Origin: Bradyrhizobium sp. Ash2021
GTDB lineage: Bacteria; Pseudomonadota; Alphaproteobacteria; Rhizobiales; Xanthobacteraceae
Reading direction: 5' to 3'
Length of the DNA stretch: 64,000 bases
NCBI RefSeq assembly: GCF_031202265.1
Contig: NZ_CP100605.1
Coordinates: 310,001-374,000, forward strand
The position numbers and the translations under genes are program-made. The notes under the pieces are model-generated. The model made no database searches. It was not told the DNA's origin and saw only the letters and a program-made list of their open reading frames with translations. Below, one piece after another: positions 47,556 to 56,602 of this stretch. Positions within the stretch are counted from its first letter, which is position 1, and every line of letters begins with the position of its first letter.

Positions 47556-48089
47556 ATGCGCAAGCTGCTGTTTGAAAGTCTGTTCCGCCTGCCATTCACC
47601 GAGAAACCGCCGTCCGCGGACGACGCAGCGGTGGCAGAACTCGCCGCTTCTGTCGGGCGAGCGGCGCGGAGGCGTCTCGGCCGAAGTCTCTCGATACGCG
47701 AGGTAGACGCAGGATCCTGCAACGGATGCGAGCTCGAGATCCATGCCCTGAACAATGCCTACTACGATGTCGAGCGCTTCGGCATCCGGTTTGTTGCCTC
47801 ACCGCGCCATGCCGATGTGTTGATGGTGACCGGTCCCGTTACCAAGAATATGCGCGAAGCGCTGGAGCGCACATATCATGCGATCCCCAATCCCAAGTGG
47901 GTCGTCGCGGTCGGAGATTGCGGTCGAGATGGAGGGTGTTTCGCCGGAAGCTACGCGGTGGTCGGAGGGGTATCACAAGTCGTTCCCGTTGATATTCATA
48001 TTCCCGGCTGTCCCCCACCGCCGACCCGGATCTTGCAGGGACTGCTTTCTCTGCTCGATCAGACGGCCAAAAGCGCCACTTCCCCTTGA
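47556..48089 (+). CDS. hyfI: HyfI/NuoB-like 4Fe-4S subunit
   Basis: 177 residues. Cys 55 and 58 (GSCNGCELE), Cys 122 (GDCGRDGG) and Cys 152 (PGCPPPP) can bind one 4Fe-4S cluster next to the HyfG site. The spacing C-x2-C is the hydrogenase-small type, unlike the CC pair of NuoB. No gene for the polyferredoxin subunit (HyfA or HyfH) or a formate dehydrogenase follows, so the input partner is not encoded here. It starts 12 bp after hyfG. Confidence 0.88.
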   Translation: MRKLLFESLFRLPFTEKPPSADDAAVAELAASVGRAARRRLGRSLSIREVDAGSCNGCELEIHALNNAYYDVERFGIRFVASPRHADVLMVTGPVTKNMREALERTYHAIPNPKWVVAVGDCGRDGGCFAGSYAVVGGVSQVVPVDIHIPGCPPPPTRILQGLLSLLDQTAKSATSP

Positions 48090-48559
48090 GGATCTGGGGC
48101 CGACTTCGATTATTTCAAGCCGGCTTGATTGCAGGGTGCATTCAGACCGCAATTGTCCTTGTCATTACGCCGTTGATGATTCTTTTCGCGCAGTATCGGG
48201 ATGATGATTCCAACGCGTCTGGTCGCGACCCGGCGTCCTCGGTGATCTCCTTGTTGCCTCTAATCTATGTGGTATTCGCCGCGGGGGTGGCTTTGACAAA
48301 GCACCGCTACCTAACGCTGACGACCACGCGAATCCGCCACGCATCGCGACTCATGTCATCTTCCGAGCCTGAGCGCGCGGCGGGTACGATCGCCATCTGT
48401 CTCTTGTTTGCATCGATCGGATGCGCATCATTTGCCTTGCAGCCGCCTCCCGCCAGGCGCCGTGGTAAAGATAAATCCGGGAGCATACGATCGTACCGCG
48501 TCGATAAGCTGCCTGCTCCCCGCTATATAGCCGCCCAAGCCGCCGTAGGCTTTAGCTAA
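48086..48559 (+). CDS. membrane protein, C-terminus overlapping the hemA remnant
   Basis: From a TTG sharing bases with the hyfI stop, the frame gives two clear hydrophobic helices ([20 protein letters not shown] and [20 protein letters not shown]) and a third ([19 protein letters not shown]). After about 48440 the frame reads DNA that is hemA on the other strand, so the natural C-terminus is lost. It could be a seventh operon gene that was cut by the rearrangement. No family was recognised. Confidence 0.4.
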   Translation: MRIWGRLRLFQAGLIAGCIQTAIVLVITPLMILFAQYRDDDSNASGRDPASSVISLLPLIYVVFAAGVALTKHRYLTLTTTRIRHASRLMSSSEPERAAGTIAICLLFASIGCASFALQPPPARRRGKDKSGSIRSYRVDKLPAPRYIAAQAAVGFS

Positions 48560-49296
48560 CGTTCCTTCGATGACGTCGACCAGTCCGGAAACCCCGTCGC
48601 GTTCGGCGACGCCGGCCCCCGTCGGTCCGTACATTCCCACGGCGTGGACTTCGCGGCAGTACGTCAACGCATTATGGCGTCTAGCGAGTTCACAGATCGC
48701 GCCCACGGGAGCGAAGTCGCCGTCCATGGAATATAGACTCTCGAACAGCACGATCTTGGGGCGGCTCTCGCCTGCGGATGTCAGTAGCTGCTTGAGATGA
48801 TCGAGATCGTTGTGCCTGAAGATCTCTTTTGCACAGTTGGACTGGTTTACGCCTTCGATCATTGAGTTGTGGTTCAACTCGTCGGAAAGGATGAGACAGT
48901 TCGGAATGAGCTTGGCGATTGTCGAGATGCTGGATTGGTTTGCGACGTATCCCGAGGTGAACACCAGCGCCGCTTGCTTTGCATGCAGGTCCGCAAGCTC
49001 CCGCTCCAATTCAACCAAGGGAAGGTTCGTCCCTGCGATGTTGCGTGTGCCGCCGGATCCGGTTCCCAAACGGCGTGCCGTGTCGACCATCGCCTGGACC
49101 ACGGCCATGTTCTGGCTAATGCCGAGATAATCGTTCGAGCACCAGATCGTTACTTCGCACCGCTGCTCGAATGCCAGACGGCGCAAGGCAACCGGCCGGC
49201 GATTCTCTCAAGATCGACAAACGTCCTGTACCGCTGTTCCTCCTTCAGGCGGAGGGTGGCACCCGCGAAAACTGTCTCGAAATCGCAGTAGACAGC
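48428..49296 (-). pseudogene. hemA: 5-aminolevulinate synthase, broken
   Basis: The N-terminal frame (about 49296 to 49160) has [20 protein letters not shown] second frame from 49186 has [40 protein letters not shown], the PLP Lys in [18 protein letters not shown] and [16 protein letters not shown], where homology ends. The PLP-ring Asp in [10 protein letters not shown] is replaced ([12 protein letters not shown]). The missing last third, the frameshift and the lost Asp make it non-functional. Confidence 0.82.
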
Positions 49297-49568
49297 GCTC
49301 TGAAGAAGTTCCGGCCTTTTATCGGATCCTGGACCGATGCCGATCAAGGCATAAGTGGAAGGCACGCGTCGAGCCGTTGTGGCGGGTTCGGCACTTTTCC
49401 GTTGCGGCATTGGACAGTCCCGCCGTCATGGCTCGGTTTAGGACCCGCAGGGTATCTCCCCGATAGGGTCGTTCCCCGGAGAACCGACTAGACTTGCTTA
49501 CGAGCGTTAGCTATACATCTATGGAATATCGTTAGTCATGTCGAATACATCATAATTAGCGAGAACGT

Positions 49569-50324
49569 ATGAAGATTCTCGGTCGATACAAGGGCAAATT
49601 GGGTGACATCGCGATCTGGGAAAGCGAAAAGACCCGTGATCGCTTCTATCTCGAAGGAGAGACCTTTCAGAGCCAAAGCTCGGCGGCCGGAGAGAGTCGA
49701 CTCCCATACGTAAAAATGATGGAAACGTTTTTGAGCGACGCCAAGAACGTCCTTCTGCTCGGCTGTGGCGGGGGGAATCTCGCGACAATGCTGGCTCGCT
49801 CGGGCAAGAGCGTGACCGTCGTCGACCACAATCCGGTCAGCTTCGACCTCGCCAAGCGATTCTTCGGAATGCCGAAGGAAGTTACCTGCTTCGTCGCAGA
49901 TTTTAAGGAGTATCTCGCCGCCGAGACGCGCAGCTTCGACGGCATCGCGATTGACGTGGGCGGACCCGGGTTTTGTTATGAAGACAAATTCGATCCGACA
50001 ACCTGTCATTCGATCACGGCACGACTGAGCCGAGGCGGACGCGCCATCCTAAACATGCTTGTCGCGACCGACTTCGACGCGGCGCCTGACCTGATAGGAG
50101 GTGACCTGGCCGAAGGTCACTTGAGTTCGTGGATATTCGATCAGCCGGGTCTTCTGAACCGAAATGTCCTTCTCGCCTGCCTGCCGAAGGCCCGCCGTGC
50201 CGCGAACAAGCGCTATATGGCGGAATTGTCTACGACCAACGGCCAGCTTTGGACGCTGCGGCGCCCCCGTCGGCCTTCCCACCAGAGCCAACCTGTTGTC
50301 GTCGAGATCGCATGCGCAGACTGA
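49569..50324 (+). CDS. spermidine-synthase-like SAM-fold protein (copy 1)
   Basis: 251 residues. The N-terminal strands resemble the spermidine synthase lid (FYLEGETFQSQSSAAGESRL, then PYVKMM), the nucleotide loop is VLLLGCGGGNLATMLARSGK near residue 60, the acidic VVDHNP follows, and a DGIAIDVGGPGF segment near 120 stands where spermidine synthases have DxxDPxGP. The changed segment makes polyamine synthesis doubtful, and a related methyl- or aminopropyl-transferase is possible. It is the first gene of a run with pckA (22 bp apart). A paralogue lies at 55856-56602. Confidence 0.7.
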   Translation: MKILGRYKGKLGDIAIWESEKTRDRFYLEGETFQSQSSAAGESRLPYVKMMETFLSDAKNVLLLGCGGGNLATMLARSGKSVTVVDHNPVSFDLAKRFFGMPKEVTCFVADFKEYLAAETRSFDGIAIDVGGPGFCYEDKFDPTTCHSITARLSRGGRAILNMLVATDFDAAPDLIGGDLAEGHLSSWIFDQPGLLNRNVLLACLPKARRAANKRYMAELSTTNGQLWTLRRPRRPSHQSQPVVVEIACAD

Positions 50325-50346
50325 TCTGCGCCTAGGGAGAAAATGA

Positions 50347-51945
50347 ATGTTGGAACAGGGTATCCGCAATCCGGAATACGGGGCAGATAAATTCGGCTTC
50401 ACGGATCTTGAGGCGGTCAATTGGAATTTGTTGGAGCCGGAACTTTACGAACGCGCCCTTGCCGGCGGCGAAGCTCAACTCACGTCCGGCGGCGCGCTCT
50501 GCGCCGAGACCGGCGTACATACCGGACGCAGTCCGAAGGACAAGTATATCGTTTGCGACGACCTGACGGACGCGACCGTCTGGTGGGAAAACAACGGCAA
50601 GATGACGCCAGCGCAATTCGCGCGTTTGTACCAGGACTTCATCGCGCACTCGCACGGCAAGACGTTGTACGCCCAGGATCTTCGCGCTGGCGCCGACGCG
50701 GAATTCGGAGTGCGGACGCGCGTCTTCACCCAACTCGCCTGGCACTCGCTGTTCATCCGCACACTGTTACTCAGGCCGAACCGAAGCGAGCTTGCGACCT
50801 TCGTTCCGGAGCTCACGATCTACTGTTGCCCGACGTTCAAGGCGGACCCTAAGCGCCACGGCGTCCGAAGCGACACGGTGATTGCGATCGATTTTACCAA
50901 AAAGATCGTCCTCATCGGGGGAAGTTCGTATGCGGGAGAGATCAAGAAGGCCGTCTTCACGACCATGAACTACTTTCTTCCCGCCCAGGCCGTCATGCCG
51001 ATGCATTGTTCCGCAAACGTCGGGCCAAAAGGCGATGCCGCGATCTTCTTCGGCCTGTCGGGGACCGGAAAAACGACGCTCTCCGCCGACCCCGGTCGGA
51101 CGCTGGTCGGTGACGACGAACACGGGTGGGGCCCCAAAGGCATCTTCAATTTCGAGGGCGGCTGCTACGCCAAGGCGATCAAACTGAGCCCTGAGGCCGA
51201 GCCGGCCATATATGCCACCACGCAGCGCTTCGGGACTGTCCTGGAAAACGTCGTTTTCGATCCGATCACCCGTGTTTGCGATTTCGACGACGGCTCAAAG
51301 ACGGAAAACACGCGCGCGGCCTATCCGATGCATTTCATACCCAATGCTTCGAAAAACGGGCGCGCAGGACATCCGAAAAATCTCGTCATGTTGACCGCCG
51401 ACGCGTTCGGGGTGATGCCGCCTATCGCCAAGCTGACAGCGGCGGAAGCCATGTTTCACTTTTTGTCGGGATATACCGCCAAGGTTGCCGGAACGGAAAA
51501 GGGCGTGATTGAACCCGAGGCTACCTTTTCGACCTGCTTCGGTGCGCCGTTCATGCCCCGTCATCCCTCGGTTTACGGAAATCTATTGCGTTCCCTGATT
51601 GCGAAGCACAACGTGAACTGCTGGCTGGTTAACACCGGCTGGACAGGCGGAAAATATGGCGTGGGACAGAGGATGCCCATCAATGTCACCCGCACCCTGC
51701 TGACGGCCGCGCTCAACGGCATGCTCAACGATGGCGAATTCTACATCGACAAGCATTTCGGCTTCCAGGTACCTGTAGCCGTCAAGGGGGTCGACAGCCG
51801 CATCTTGAAGCCGCGGGAGACATGGAGTGACAAGGAGGCGTTCGACGTCGCCGCCCGAAAGCTCGTGCAGATGTTCAAGGACAATTTCGCCAAATTTGAA
51901 AGTGTCGTTCAGGCGGATGTCATGGCCGTTGCAATGTCCGCATAG
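50347..51945 (+). CDS. pckA: phosphoenolpyruvate carboxykinase (ATP)
   Basis: 532 residues, full length. It converts oxaloacetate and ATP to phosphoenolpyruvate, the entry to gluconeogenesis from organic acids. Landmarks are the substrate Arg in [15 protein letters not shown] near residue 61, the metal His in [14 protein letters not shown] near 220, the P-loop [14 protein letters not shown] near 236 and the second kinase motif [10 protein letters not shown]. All catalytic residues look intact. It sits beside the SpeE-like gene and before a DUF983 gene, separated from it by a 9-bp-stem hairpin. Confidence 0.95.
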   Translation: MLEQGIRNPEYGADKFGFTDLEAVNWNLLEPELYERALAGGEAQLTSGGALCAETGVHTGRSPKDKYIVCDDLTDATVWWENNGKMTPAQFARLYQDFIAHSHGKTLYAQDLRAGADAEFGVRTRVFTQLAWHSLFIRTLLLRPNRSELATFVPELTIYCCPTFKADPKRHGVRSDTVIAIDFTKKIVLIGGSSYAGEIKKAVFTTMNYFLPAQAVMPMHCSANVGPKGDAAIFFGLSGTGKTTLSADPGRTLVGDDEHGWGPKGIFNFEGGCYAKAIKLSPEAEPAIYATTQRFGTVLENVVFDPITRVCDFDDGSKTENTRAAYPMHFIPNASKNGRAGHPKNLVMLTADAFGVMPPIAKLTAAEAMFHFLSGYTAKVAGTEKGVIEPEATFSTCFGAPFMPRHPSVYGNLLRSLIAKHNVNCWLVNTGWTGGKYGVGQRMPINVTRTLLTAALNGMLNDGEFYIDKHFGFQVPVAVKGVDSRILKPRETWSDKEAFDVAARKLVQMFKDNFAKFESVVQADVMAVAMSA

Positions 51946-51993
51946 GAGCGGCCCCAGTCTGGCTGATCCGAGACGCCAAAACGTAACCTTGGC

Positions 51994-52014
51994 GATCGGG
52001 CAGCTTGCCCGATC
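51994..52014 (+). terminator. hairpin between pckA and the DUF983 gene
   Basis: GATCGGGCA, loop GCT, TGCCCGATC: a perfect 9-bp stem. No T-run follows, so it may act as a weak or Rho-assisted terminator, or protect the pckA transcript 3' end. Confidence 0.45.
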
Positions 52015-52037
52015 ACCTTCAGACCAGGACCAACCGA

Positions 52038-52415
52038 ATGTCCGTAAGCGATTCGCATCTGCCCATACGCGTCTGGCCGGCGATCGTTCGCGCGGTATCC
52101 GGAAGGTGTCCCGCGTGCGGCGGCGGCAAGTTCTTCAAAAGCTATTTGCATCAGGTCGACAGGTGCTCGGTGTGCGGTGAAAGCTTCGGTCAAATCCATG
52201 CTGACGATGGGCCGGCGTGGTTGACCATCGGCATCGTGGGTCACGTCGTGGTGCCTATGGCCTTGTTTACCGAAACGAATTTTCAGTGGCCGCTTTTGGT
52301 AAGCATGCCGGTATGGCCGTTGACGGCTTTTGCCATGACGATGACCATACTGCCACGGGCGAAGGCTCTATTCATTGCGGCAATCTGGGCAATGAAGGCT
52401 CCCGGCTTCGAATGA
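52038..52415 (+). CDS. DUF983 membrane protein (copy 1)
   Basis: 125 residues. The zinc-ribbon-like N-terminus GRCPACGGGKFFKSY, then CSVCGESF, is followed by DGPAWLTIGIVGHVVVPMAL and a second hydrophobic helix, the usual DUF983 layout. It lies in the inner membrane; the function is unknown, although DUF983 genes often sit near respiratory genes in alphaproteobacteria. ATG 52038 gives the standard length. A second member is encoded at 53895-54290 on the other strand. Confidence 0.8.
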   Translation: MSVSDSHLPIRVWPAIVRAVSGRCPACGGGKFFKSYLHQVDRCSVCGESFGQIHADDGPAWLTIGIVGHVVVPMALFTETNFQWPLLVSMPVWPLTAFAMTMTILPRAKALFIAAIWAMKAPGFE

Positions 52416-52547
52416 GGCGGTAGAGGACTGTCGCGTGGGATACTTGCCGGCAAGGTGAACATCGAGCAAAGGCTCGCTTGAACCTCTGCTTCGTAGTATC
52501 ATCCGCCCCGTCGCTACCGAACGAGCGCACCCTAAGGTCCATCCGAC

Positions 52548-53132
52548 ATGGGCGAAACCAAGGAAACCAAGCAGGAAACCTCCCTGATTCCATTTCCGCG
52601 GCTCGCTGCGGCGTATCTCCTTTTTTTCTGCCTTGAATGCGTGTTGGCCGTCGAAGTCAGGTCCGTCGCTTTTTTCTCGGACAGCATCGTGTTCCTTGAA
52701 GGGGCTTCCGTGAGCGTCCTGATGTGGCCGAGGCTGAATTGGAGCCTGCCGAGCCGCGAAGCATTTGCCCGTTTCTCAAGAACCATGATTCTCGTCCCGG
52801 CGTGTTTCATGTTCTGGATGATCGCGGCGAACTATTACGGTGCCGAAGTTCCTTCTGCAGCACCAATGGCTACGATTGGAGCCGTGCTCCTGCTTACTAA
52901 TATCGCTTGCCTGATGATGCTGAGACGAGGCATGTCCGTGCACCCGGCGGATTCGAGTTCGAACGTTCGAAGTCATGCGATCATGAACGCTGCGATCATT
53001 CTGGCCGCATTTCTGACGTGGGGATCCGGGACGATGTGGCCGGACGTCCTGGTCGGCCTGGGGATTTTATACATGAACGCGGACGCGGGGGAGCATGTTG
53101 AGCTCGCGGCGCTGACGCCCGAGGCCGCATGA
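52548..53132 (+). CDS. CDF-like membrane protein without metal ligands
   Basis: 194 residues with about five or six helices. The order of helices and the segments SVAFFSDSIVFLEGASVSVL and WPDVLVGLGILYMNADAGEH match cation-diffusion-facilitator transporters, but the HxxxD/DxxxD metal site is only partly kept (Asp in FFSDS and Asp in WPDVLV remain, no His), and the cytoplasmic domain is absent. The gene is intact. Transport activity is uncertain. Confidence 0.6.
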   Translation: MGETKETKQETSLIPFPRLAAAYLLFFCLECVLAVEVRSVAFFSDSIVFLEGASVSVLMWPRLNWSLPSREAFARFSRTMILVPACFMFWMIAANYYGAEVPSAAPMATIGAVLLLTNIACLMMLRRGMSVHPADSSSNVRSHAIMNAAIILAAFLTWGSGTMWPDVLVGLGILYMNADAGEHVELAALTPEAA

Positions 53133-53213
53133 CAGACGATCACTTGGATGCAATCCGGCGAAATCGATCCCTTGCCGATGAACTGGAATTTACGTCTCGA
53201 TTTAGCAGCGGTC

Positions 53214-53831
53214 TCAGCGAGAACGCGCATACGACGCATGTGCCGGCGTCCACATTTTGTCATCGATCCTGCGCGCAAGCGCAGCCTCGCCAACGTCGGG
53301 AGCGAGTCCTTCTTCGATGGCTGTCAATCCAACCGCTCTCGCAACCTGGAAGGCGACATTTCTTAAAGGGCCGAAACAGGCGGCAAAATGTTTCCATCCG
53401 AAAGCTTTGTCCTCAGGGAGATTTCCGCGAGGGCTTTGGCGGCAGCCATGAACATGGCGTCACTTATCCGCGTTGCCTTGGATGCTATGGCCCCGAGGCC
53501 GCCACCGGGAGAAATGTAAGAATTGTTCACCTGGTCAGTCCGGAACGGCCGGCAGTCCCGCGTCATTGGCGGAAACGGGCTGCCCACCCCAATAACGCCA
53601 CGTCCGTCGGTCCAGGCGAGAATATCGGCTGGCGCCGCCTCGCTGCAAGAAGTCGGATTTCGACAGTGGAAAAATGACCGGCCGCCGAGCTCCCGCCGCC
53701 ATTTTGCGGACGACGTCCTCGTTGAAGGCTCCACGTTGCCCCGAAACGCCGATCAAGACGTTGGGCCGCGCGTTAGCAACCGTTTCCAGGAGACCAGTAC
53801 TGCCGTCATTCGCAATTACCGAGCCCACCAT
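53214..53831 (-). pseudogene. NAD-type malic enzyme, C-terminal part in three frames
   Basis: On the minus strand, ARPNVLIGVSGQRGAFNEDV and ARRPVIFPLSKS, then in another frame PADILAWTDGRGVIGVGSPF and NNSYISPGGGLGAIASKATR, then in a third FQVARAVGLTAIEEGLAPDV and DDKMWTPAHASYA before TGA at 53214. This is the last 200 residues or so of a malic enzyme. Two frameshifts and the missing N-terminal half make it non-functional. Confidence 0.82.
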
Positions 53832-53894
53832 ATCAGCAGCGAATTTAGCGAACGACGGCCGTTGAATCGAATGGCGGTCCGAAACATAGATGGG

Positions 53895-54290
53895 TTATTC
53901 TTTAACTCGCGGGATGAGTTTCGCTTGCGATGCCTTGTGATGATACTGCAGCGAGATAAGCAGGCTTTTCAGCCCTCGTAGCGGCCAAAGCGTCACGATC
54001 AGGATCAGCGGGAGCCAGAGCGCCGCGTGGACCCAGTACGGCGGCTGATACTTGACCTCAGTTATGAGGGCCGCGCCGACGACGATGGCGCCGGCGATCA
54101 TGATGACGAATATGGCGGGACCGTCGCCGGCATCCGCAAAGGTGAAATCGAGGCCGCACGATTCGCAATCGGGTTTCAGCGTCAGGAATCCGTCAAAGAG
54201 CTTTCCCTTGCCGCAGCGCGGGCAGCGGCACAACAACCCCGTGAGATAGGGCGAAGGACCGATTGCCGGCAATTGCTTTTCTGTGACCAT
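53895..54290 (-). CDS. DUF983 membrane protein (copy 2)
   Basis: 131 residues. LLCRCPRCGKGKLFDGFLTL and PDCESCGLDFTFADAGDGPA form the Cys motif, then IFVIMIAGAIVVGAALITEV and VHAALWLPLILIVTLWPLRG are two helices. It is closer to the usual DUF983 consensus than copy 1. It lies in the minus-strand run XRE regulator, SMP-30-like, DUF983, with 56 bp to the gene upstream. Confidence 0.82.
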   Translation of the reverse strand: MVTEKQLPAIGPSPYLTGLLCRCPRCGKGKLFDGFLTLKPDCESCGLDFTFADAGDGPAIFVIMIAGAIVVGAALITEVKYQPPYWVHAALWLPLILIVTLWPLRGLKSLLISLQYHHKASQAKLIPRVKE

Positions 54291-54346
54291 CGTATTGGCC
54301 TTTGCGCCGTTCGGACGGCGGCAAATGCCGACGTCGGTTCGGAACG

Positions 54347-55225
54347 CTAATGAGGGGCGATCTCCGCGAGCCGTATGGAACTCGCGGCTCCCGGAACATC
54401 GACAAACGTCGTCTCAACGCGTGCCGTCTGTTGGCGATTGGGATAATCCCCTAGATCGGCAGCGACCGTCAGACAAAAGAGCGTTCGGCCGTCCCGCCCG
54501 CCCAATTGACACGCGACCGCCTGGCGGCCCGGTACGTGGACGCGATGCGTAACGCGTCCACCTTGCAGCACACGGACAAACAGCGGCTGTCGGGCGGCGG
54601 CCGCCCAGACCGCTCCCTCCGAGTCCGCGCAGATGCCGACCGGGCTCATCCTTTCGAAATTTGCGAACACCCTTCGATGCAGCAGCGCGCCGTCGTTCCC
54701 GATCTGGAAAGCGAGGACCCGATTGCCGAGCGTCTCCGCGACCAGCACTTCATGAGTGCTTGTGATCGCCAGTCCGTTCGGATGAGCCATATTCTCGGCA
54801 ACCGACCGGATCTTGCCGTCCGGCGTCGCCAGGAGGACCCGGGCCGACGCGAAGCAGTCCGGACCCGCCGCGTCGGCATCGAATGAAGTCACGTAGGCGT
54901 TTCCATCCCGGGCGACAGCCATGTCCCTCAGATATCCGACCGCAGCGTCAGCCAGGTCGGCATGGATCGTCGCCTTCGCGCCGCGCAAGTTCAGTATCAA
55001 CCTCTGGGTCATCGAGGCGACCAGCAAGTCGCCGTCGGGCAAGAAGCCGAGACCGAACGGCCGGCTGGGCACGTCGGCGACGACCGTGACCTTGCCGTCC
55101 AGATCAATGCGGTAAACCGTTGCGGCGCGCGGGTCGGACACCCACAAGGCGCCCATGTGCCATCTCGGCGCCTTAAGGCGCCAAAATCCGCCTGCGAGCA
55201 CAGTAGTCTTCGCCGTTTTCAACAT
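54347..55225 (-). CDS. SMP-30/gluconolactonase-like beta-propeller protein
   Basis: 292 residues. Repeating blade motifs such as WHMGALWVSDPRAATVYRID, RPFGLGFLPDGDLLVASM, GYLRDMAVARDGNAYVTSF, HPNGLAITSTHEVLVAETLG and SPVGICADSEGAVWAAAARQ give a six-bladed propeller. The Asn in HPNGLAI and the Asp and Glu residues of the blades could bind the divalent metal. No signal peptide was seen. A sugar lactone or related ester is the usual substrate; the specific one is unknown. It is 45 bp downstream of the XRE gene and probably in its operon. Confidence 0.75.
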   Translation of the reverse strand: MLKTAKTTVLAGGFWRLKAPRWHMGALWVSDPRAATVYRIDLDGKVTVVADVPSRPFGLGFLPDGDLLVASMTQRLILNLRGAKATIHADLADAAVGYLRDMAVARDGNAYVTSFDADAAGPDCFASARVLLATPDGKIRSVAENMAHPNGLAITSTHEVLVAETLGNRVLAFQIGNDGALLHRRVFANFERMSPVGICADSEGAVWAAAARQPLFVRVLQGGRVTHRVHVPGRQAVACQLGGRDGRTLFCLTVAADLGDYPNRQQTARVETTFVDVPGAASSIRLAEIAPH

Positions 55226-55269
55226 CTTCGATCGGGTTATCCCATTGTTGCGTCAGCCGCAGCCCGCAA

Positions 55270-55590
55270 TTATCGAACGCGTTCCAAGGTCCGCGGCGAT
55301 GATGGCTTGGGCTGTTTTATGTTCTTCATCTTCGGCTTCGTGACGTGTTCCCTCAGCCGGACGCCGCGACCGCCAGCCGTGCTAGGTACGCCCGGATTGA
55401 TGAGTTCGATCCCCGCGTTCTCCAGAGCCGAAACCAGTTTCATCAGAGAATCGACATTGCCGCGGATGACGCCGTCGCTCGCCTCCATGCGCTGAATAGT
55501 CGGCACCGAGAGGTCCGCCAATTCGGCCGTCTGCCGCTGATCGATGTTCAGGAGCGCGCGGGCGGCCCTGAGTTGATTGGCGGTAATCAT
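55270..55590 (-). CDS. XRE-family regulator (paralogue of the hyf-operon regulator)
   Basis: 106 residues, the same length as the protein at 40621-40941 and about two-thirds identical over the first 80: QLRAARALLNIDQRQTAELA, then LSVPTIQRMEASDGVIRGNV. The recognition helix (VPTIQRMEAS) is identical in both, so they should bind the same or very similar DNA. It heads the minus-strand run with the SMP-30-like and DUF983 genes and is divergent from the second SpeE-like gene. Confidence 0.85.
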   Translation of the reverse strand: MITANQLRAARALLNIDQRQTAELADLSVPTIQRMEASDGVIRGNVDSLMKLVSALENAGIELINPGVPSTAGGRGVRLREHVTKPKMKNIKQPKPSSPRTLERVR

Positions 55591-55622
55591 GAGTGGGCGG
55601 CCTCCGGTGCGATGTGCACACG

Positions 55623-55631
55623 ATATATCTA
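55623..55631 (-). promoter_or_regulatory. TAGATATAT motif upstream of the second XRE gene
   Basis: On the minus strand TAGATATAT lies about 33 bp before the ATG. The same nine bases lie about 92 bp before the first XRE gene (40521-40529). The surrounding AT-rich tract with TTGATAT is also shared in style. It is a candidate operator, with only two sites to support it. Confidence 0.35.
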
Positions 55632-55855
55632 CACCCTGCGAATTATTGTTTCAAGCATCAATTTACATGCACGAGATATCAATACACGCTAATTTGGCTC
55701 GGGAGCTAGGCGGTATCACGGCAACGATGCTGAGCCGACGCCGAATCGTCCCACCCGCGCGCCAAACATTAGCAGCAAGCGCCGAATTGATTTGCGCCCT
55801 GCACGTTACATGATAAGAGATGTTTTACACATGTTTTCTAATGTTTTGCTCTTTT

Positions 55856-56602
55856 ATGGTGTCGACTGTGCGATTGTTGGAACGTTATCAGGGTAGGAAC
55901 GGGCAGATCGAGATCGTCGAGTGCTCTTGGGACGGTACGCGCGTGTACTTTGAAGAAGGCGTTCGACAAAGCCAGGCGACGCCCGACGGCGAAAGCGTGT
56001 TCACCTACGTCAAGATCATGGACGAGCTCCTATCACGCTCCGAACACATCCTCGTCCTGGGCTGCGGGGGCGGGAATCTCGCGACACGGCTTTCGCGTCT
56101 CGGGAAGCGACTGACCATCGTCGACATTAACCCGATCAGTTTCGTCCTCGCGCACAGATACTTCGATCTCCCGGATGACCTGCCCTGCATCGTTGCCGAC
56201 TTTCGTAAATTCGTGTTCGATGACCGCGCATACTACGACGGCATTGCAATCGACGTCGGCGGACCAGGATTCAGGTTCGCGGAGGAATTCGATGCAGAGA
56301 CCTGCGACGCCATCCGTGCTCGGCTGGCACCGGGCGGCCGGATCGTAATGAATGTGATGGTGTCGAACGACATTGATACGACACCTGACCGGATCGCGGC
56401 CAGGCTCGCAGGTGAAGAACTGCGGACATGGATTGTCGATGAGCAATTCATCGAGGATCGCAACGCAGTCATCGCCTGTATCCCCGAGAAGACGATAGGT
56501 TCACGGGCAGCGCTCGATCGCGTGATGCACCATAGCCATGAACAATGGGCGATCCGACGAGGGCGACTGCGAGGCCGCGATCTTGCCATTGGAATGCGCT
56601 GA
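55856..56602 (+). CDS. spermidine-synthase-like SAM-fold protein (copy 2)
   Basis: 248 residues from ATG 55856; the frame also has an ATG at 55820, but alignment with copy 1 favours the shorter start. TYVKIMDELLSRSEHILVLG, then CGGGNLATRLSRLGK, the acidic VDINP and DGIAIDVGGPGF mirror copy 1. Its stop overlaps the start of the first ketosynthase gene (TGATG), which ties this protein to fatty-acid or polyketide-type chemistry rather than to polyamines. Confidence 0.72.
   Translation: MVSTVRLLERYQGRNGQIEIVECSWDGTRVYFEEGVRQSQATPDGESVFTYVKIMDELLSRSEHILVLGCGGGNLATRLSRLGKRLTIVDINPISFVLAHRYFDLPDDLPCIVADFRKFVFDDRAYYDGIAIDVGGPGFRFAEEFDAETCDAIRARLAPGGRIVMNVMVSNDIDTTPDRIAARLAGEELRTWIVDEQFIEDRNAVIACIPEKTIGSRAALDRVMHHSHEQWAIRRGRLRGRDLAIGMR

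Noticed and set aside
40941..48089. Labelling the operon as a formate hydrogenlyase or hydrogenase-4
   Set aside because: Three of the four NiFe Cys ligands are Ser in the HyfG-like protein, and neither a formate dehydrogenase nor a ferredoxin subunit is encoded.
49569..50324. Naming the SpeE-like proteins spermidine synthase
   Set aside because: The conserved Asp-Pro segment of spermidine synthases reads DVGGPGF in both copies, and the second copy is coupled to ketosynthases.
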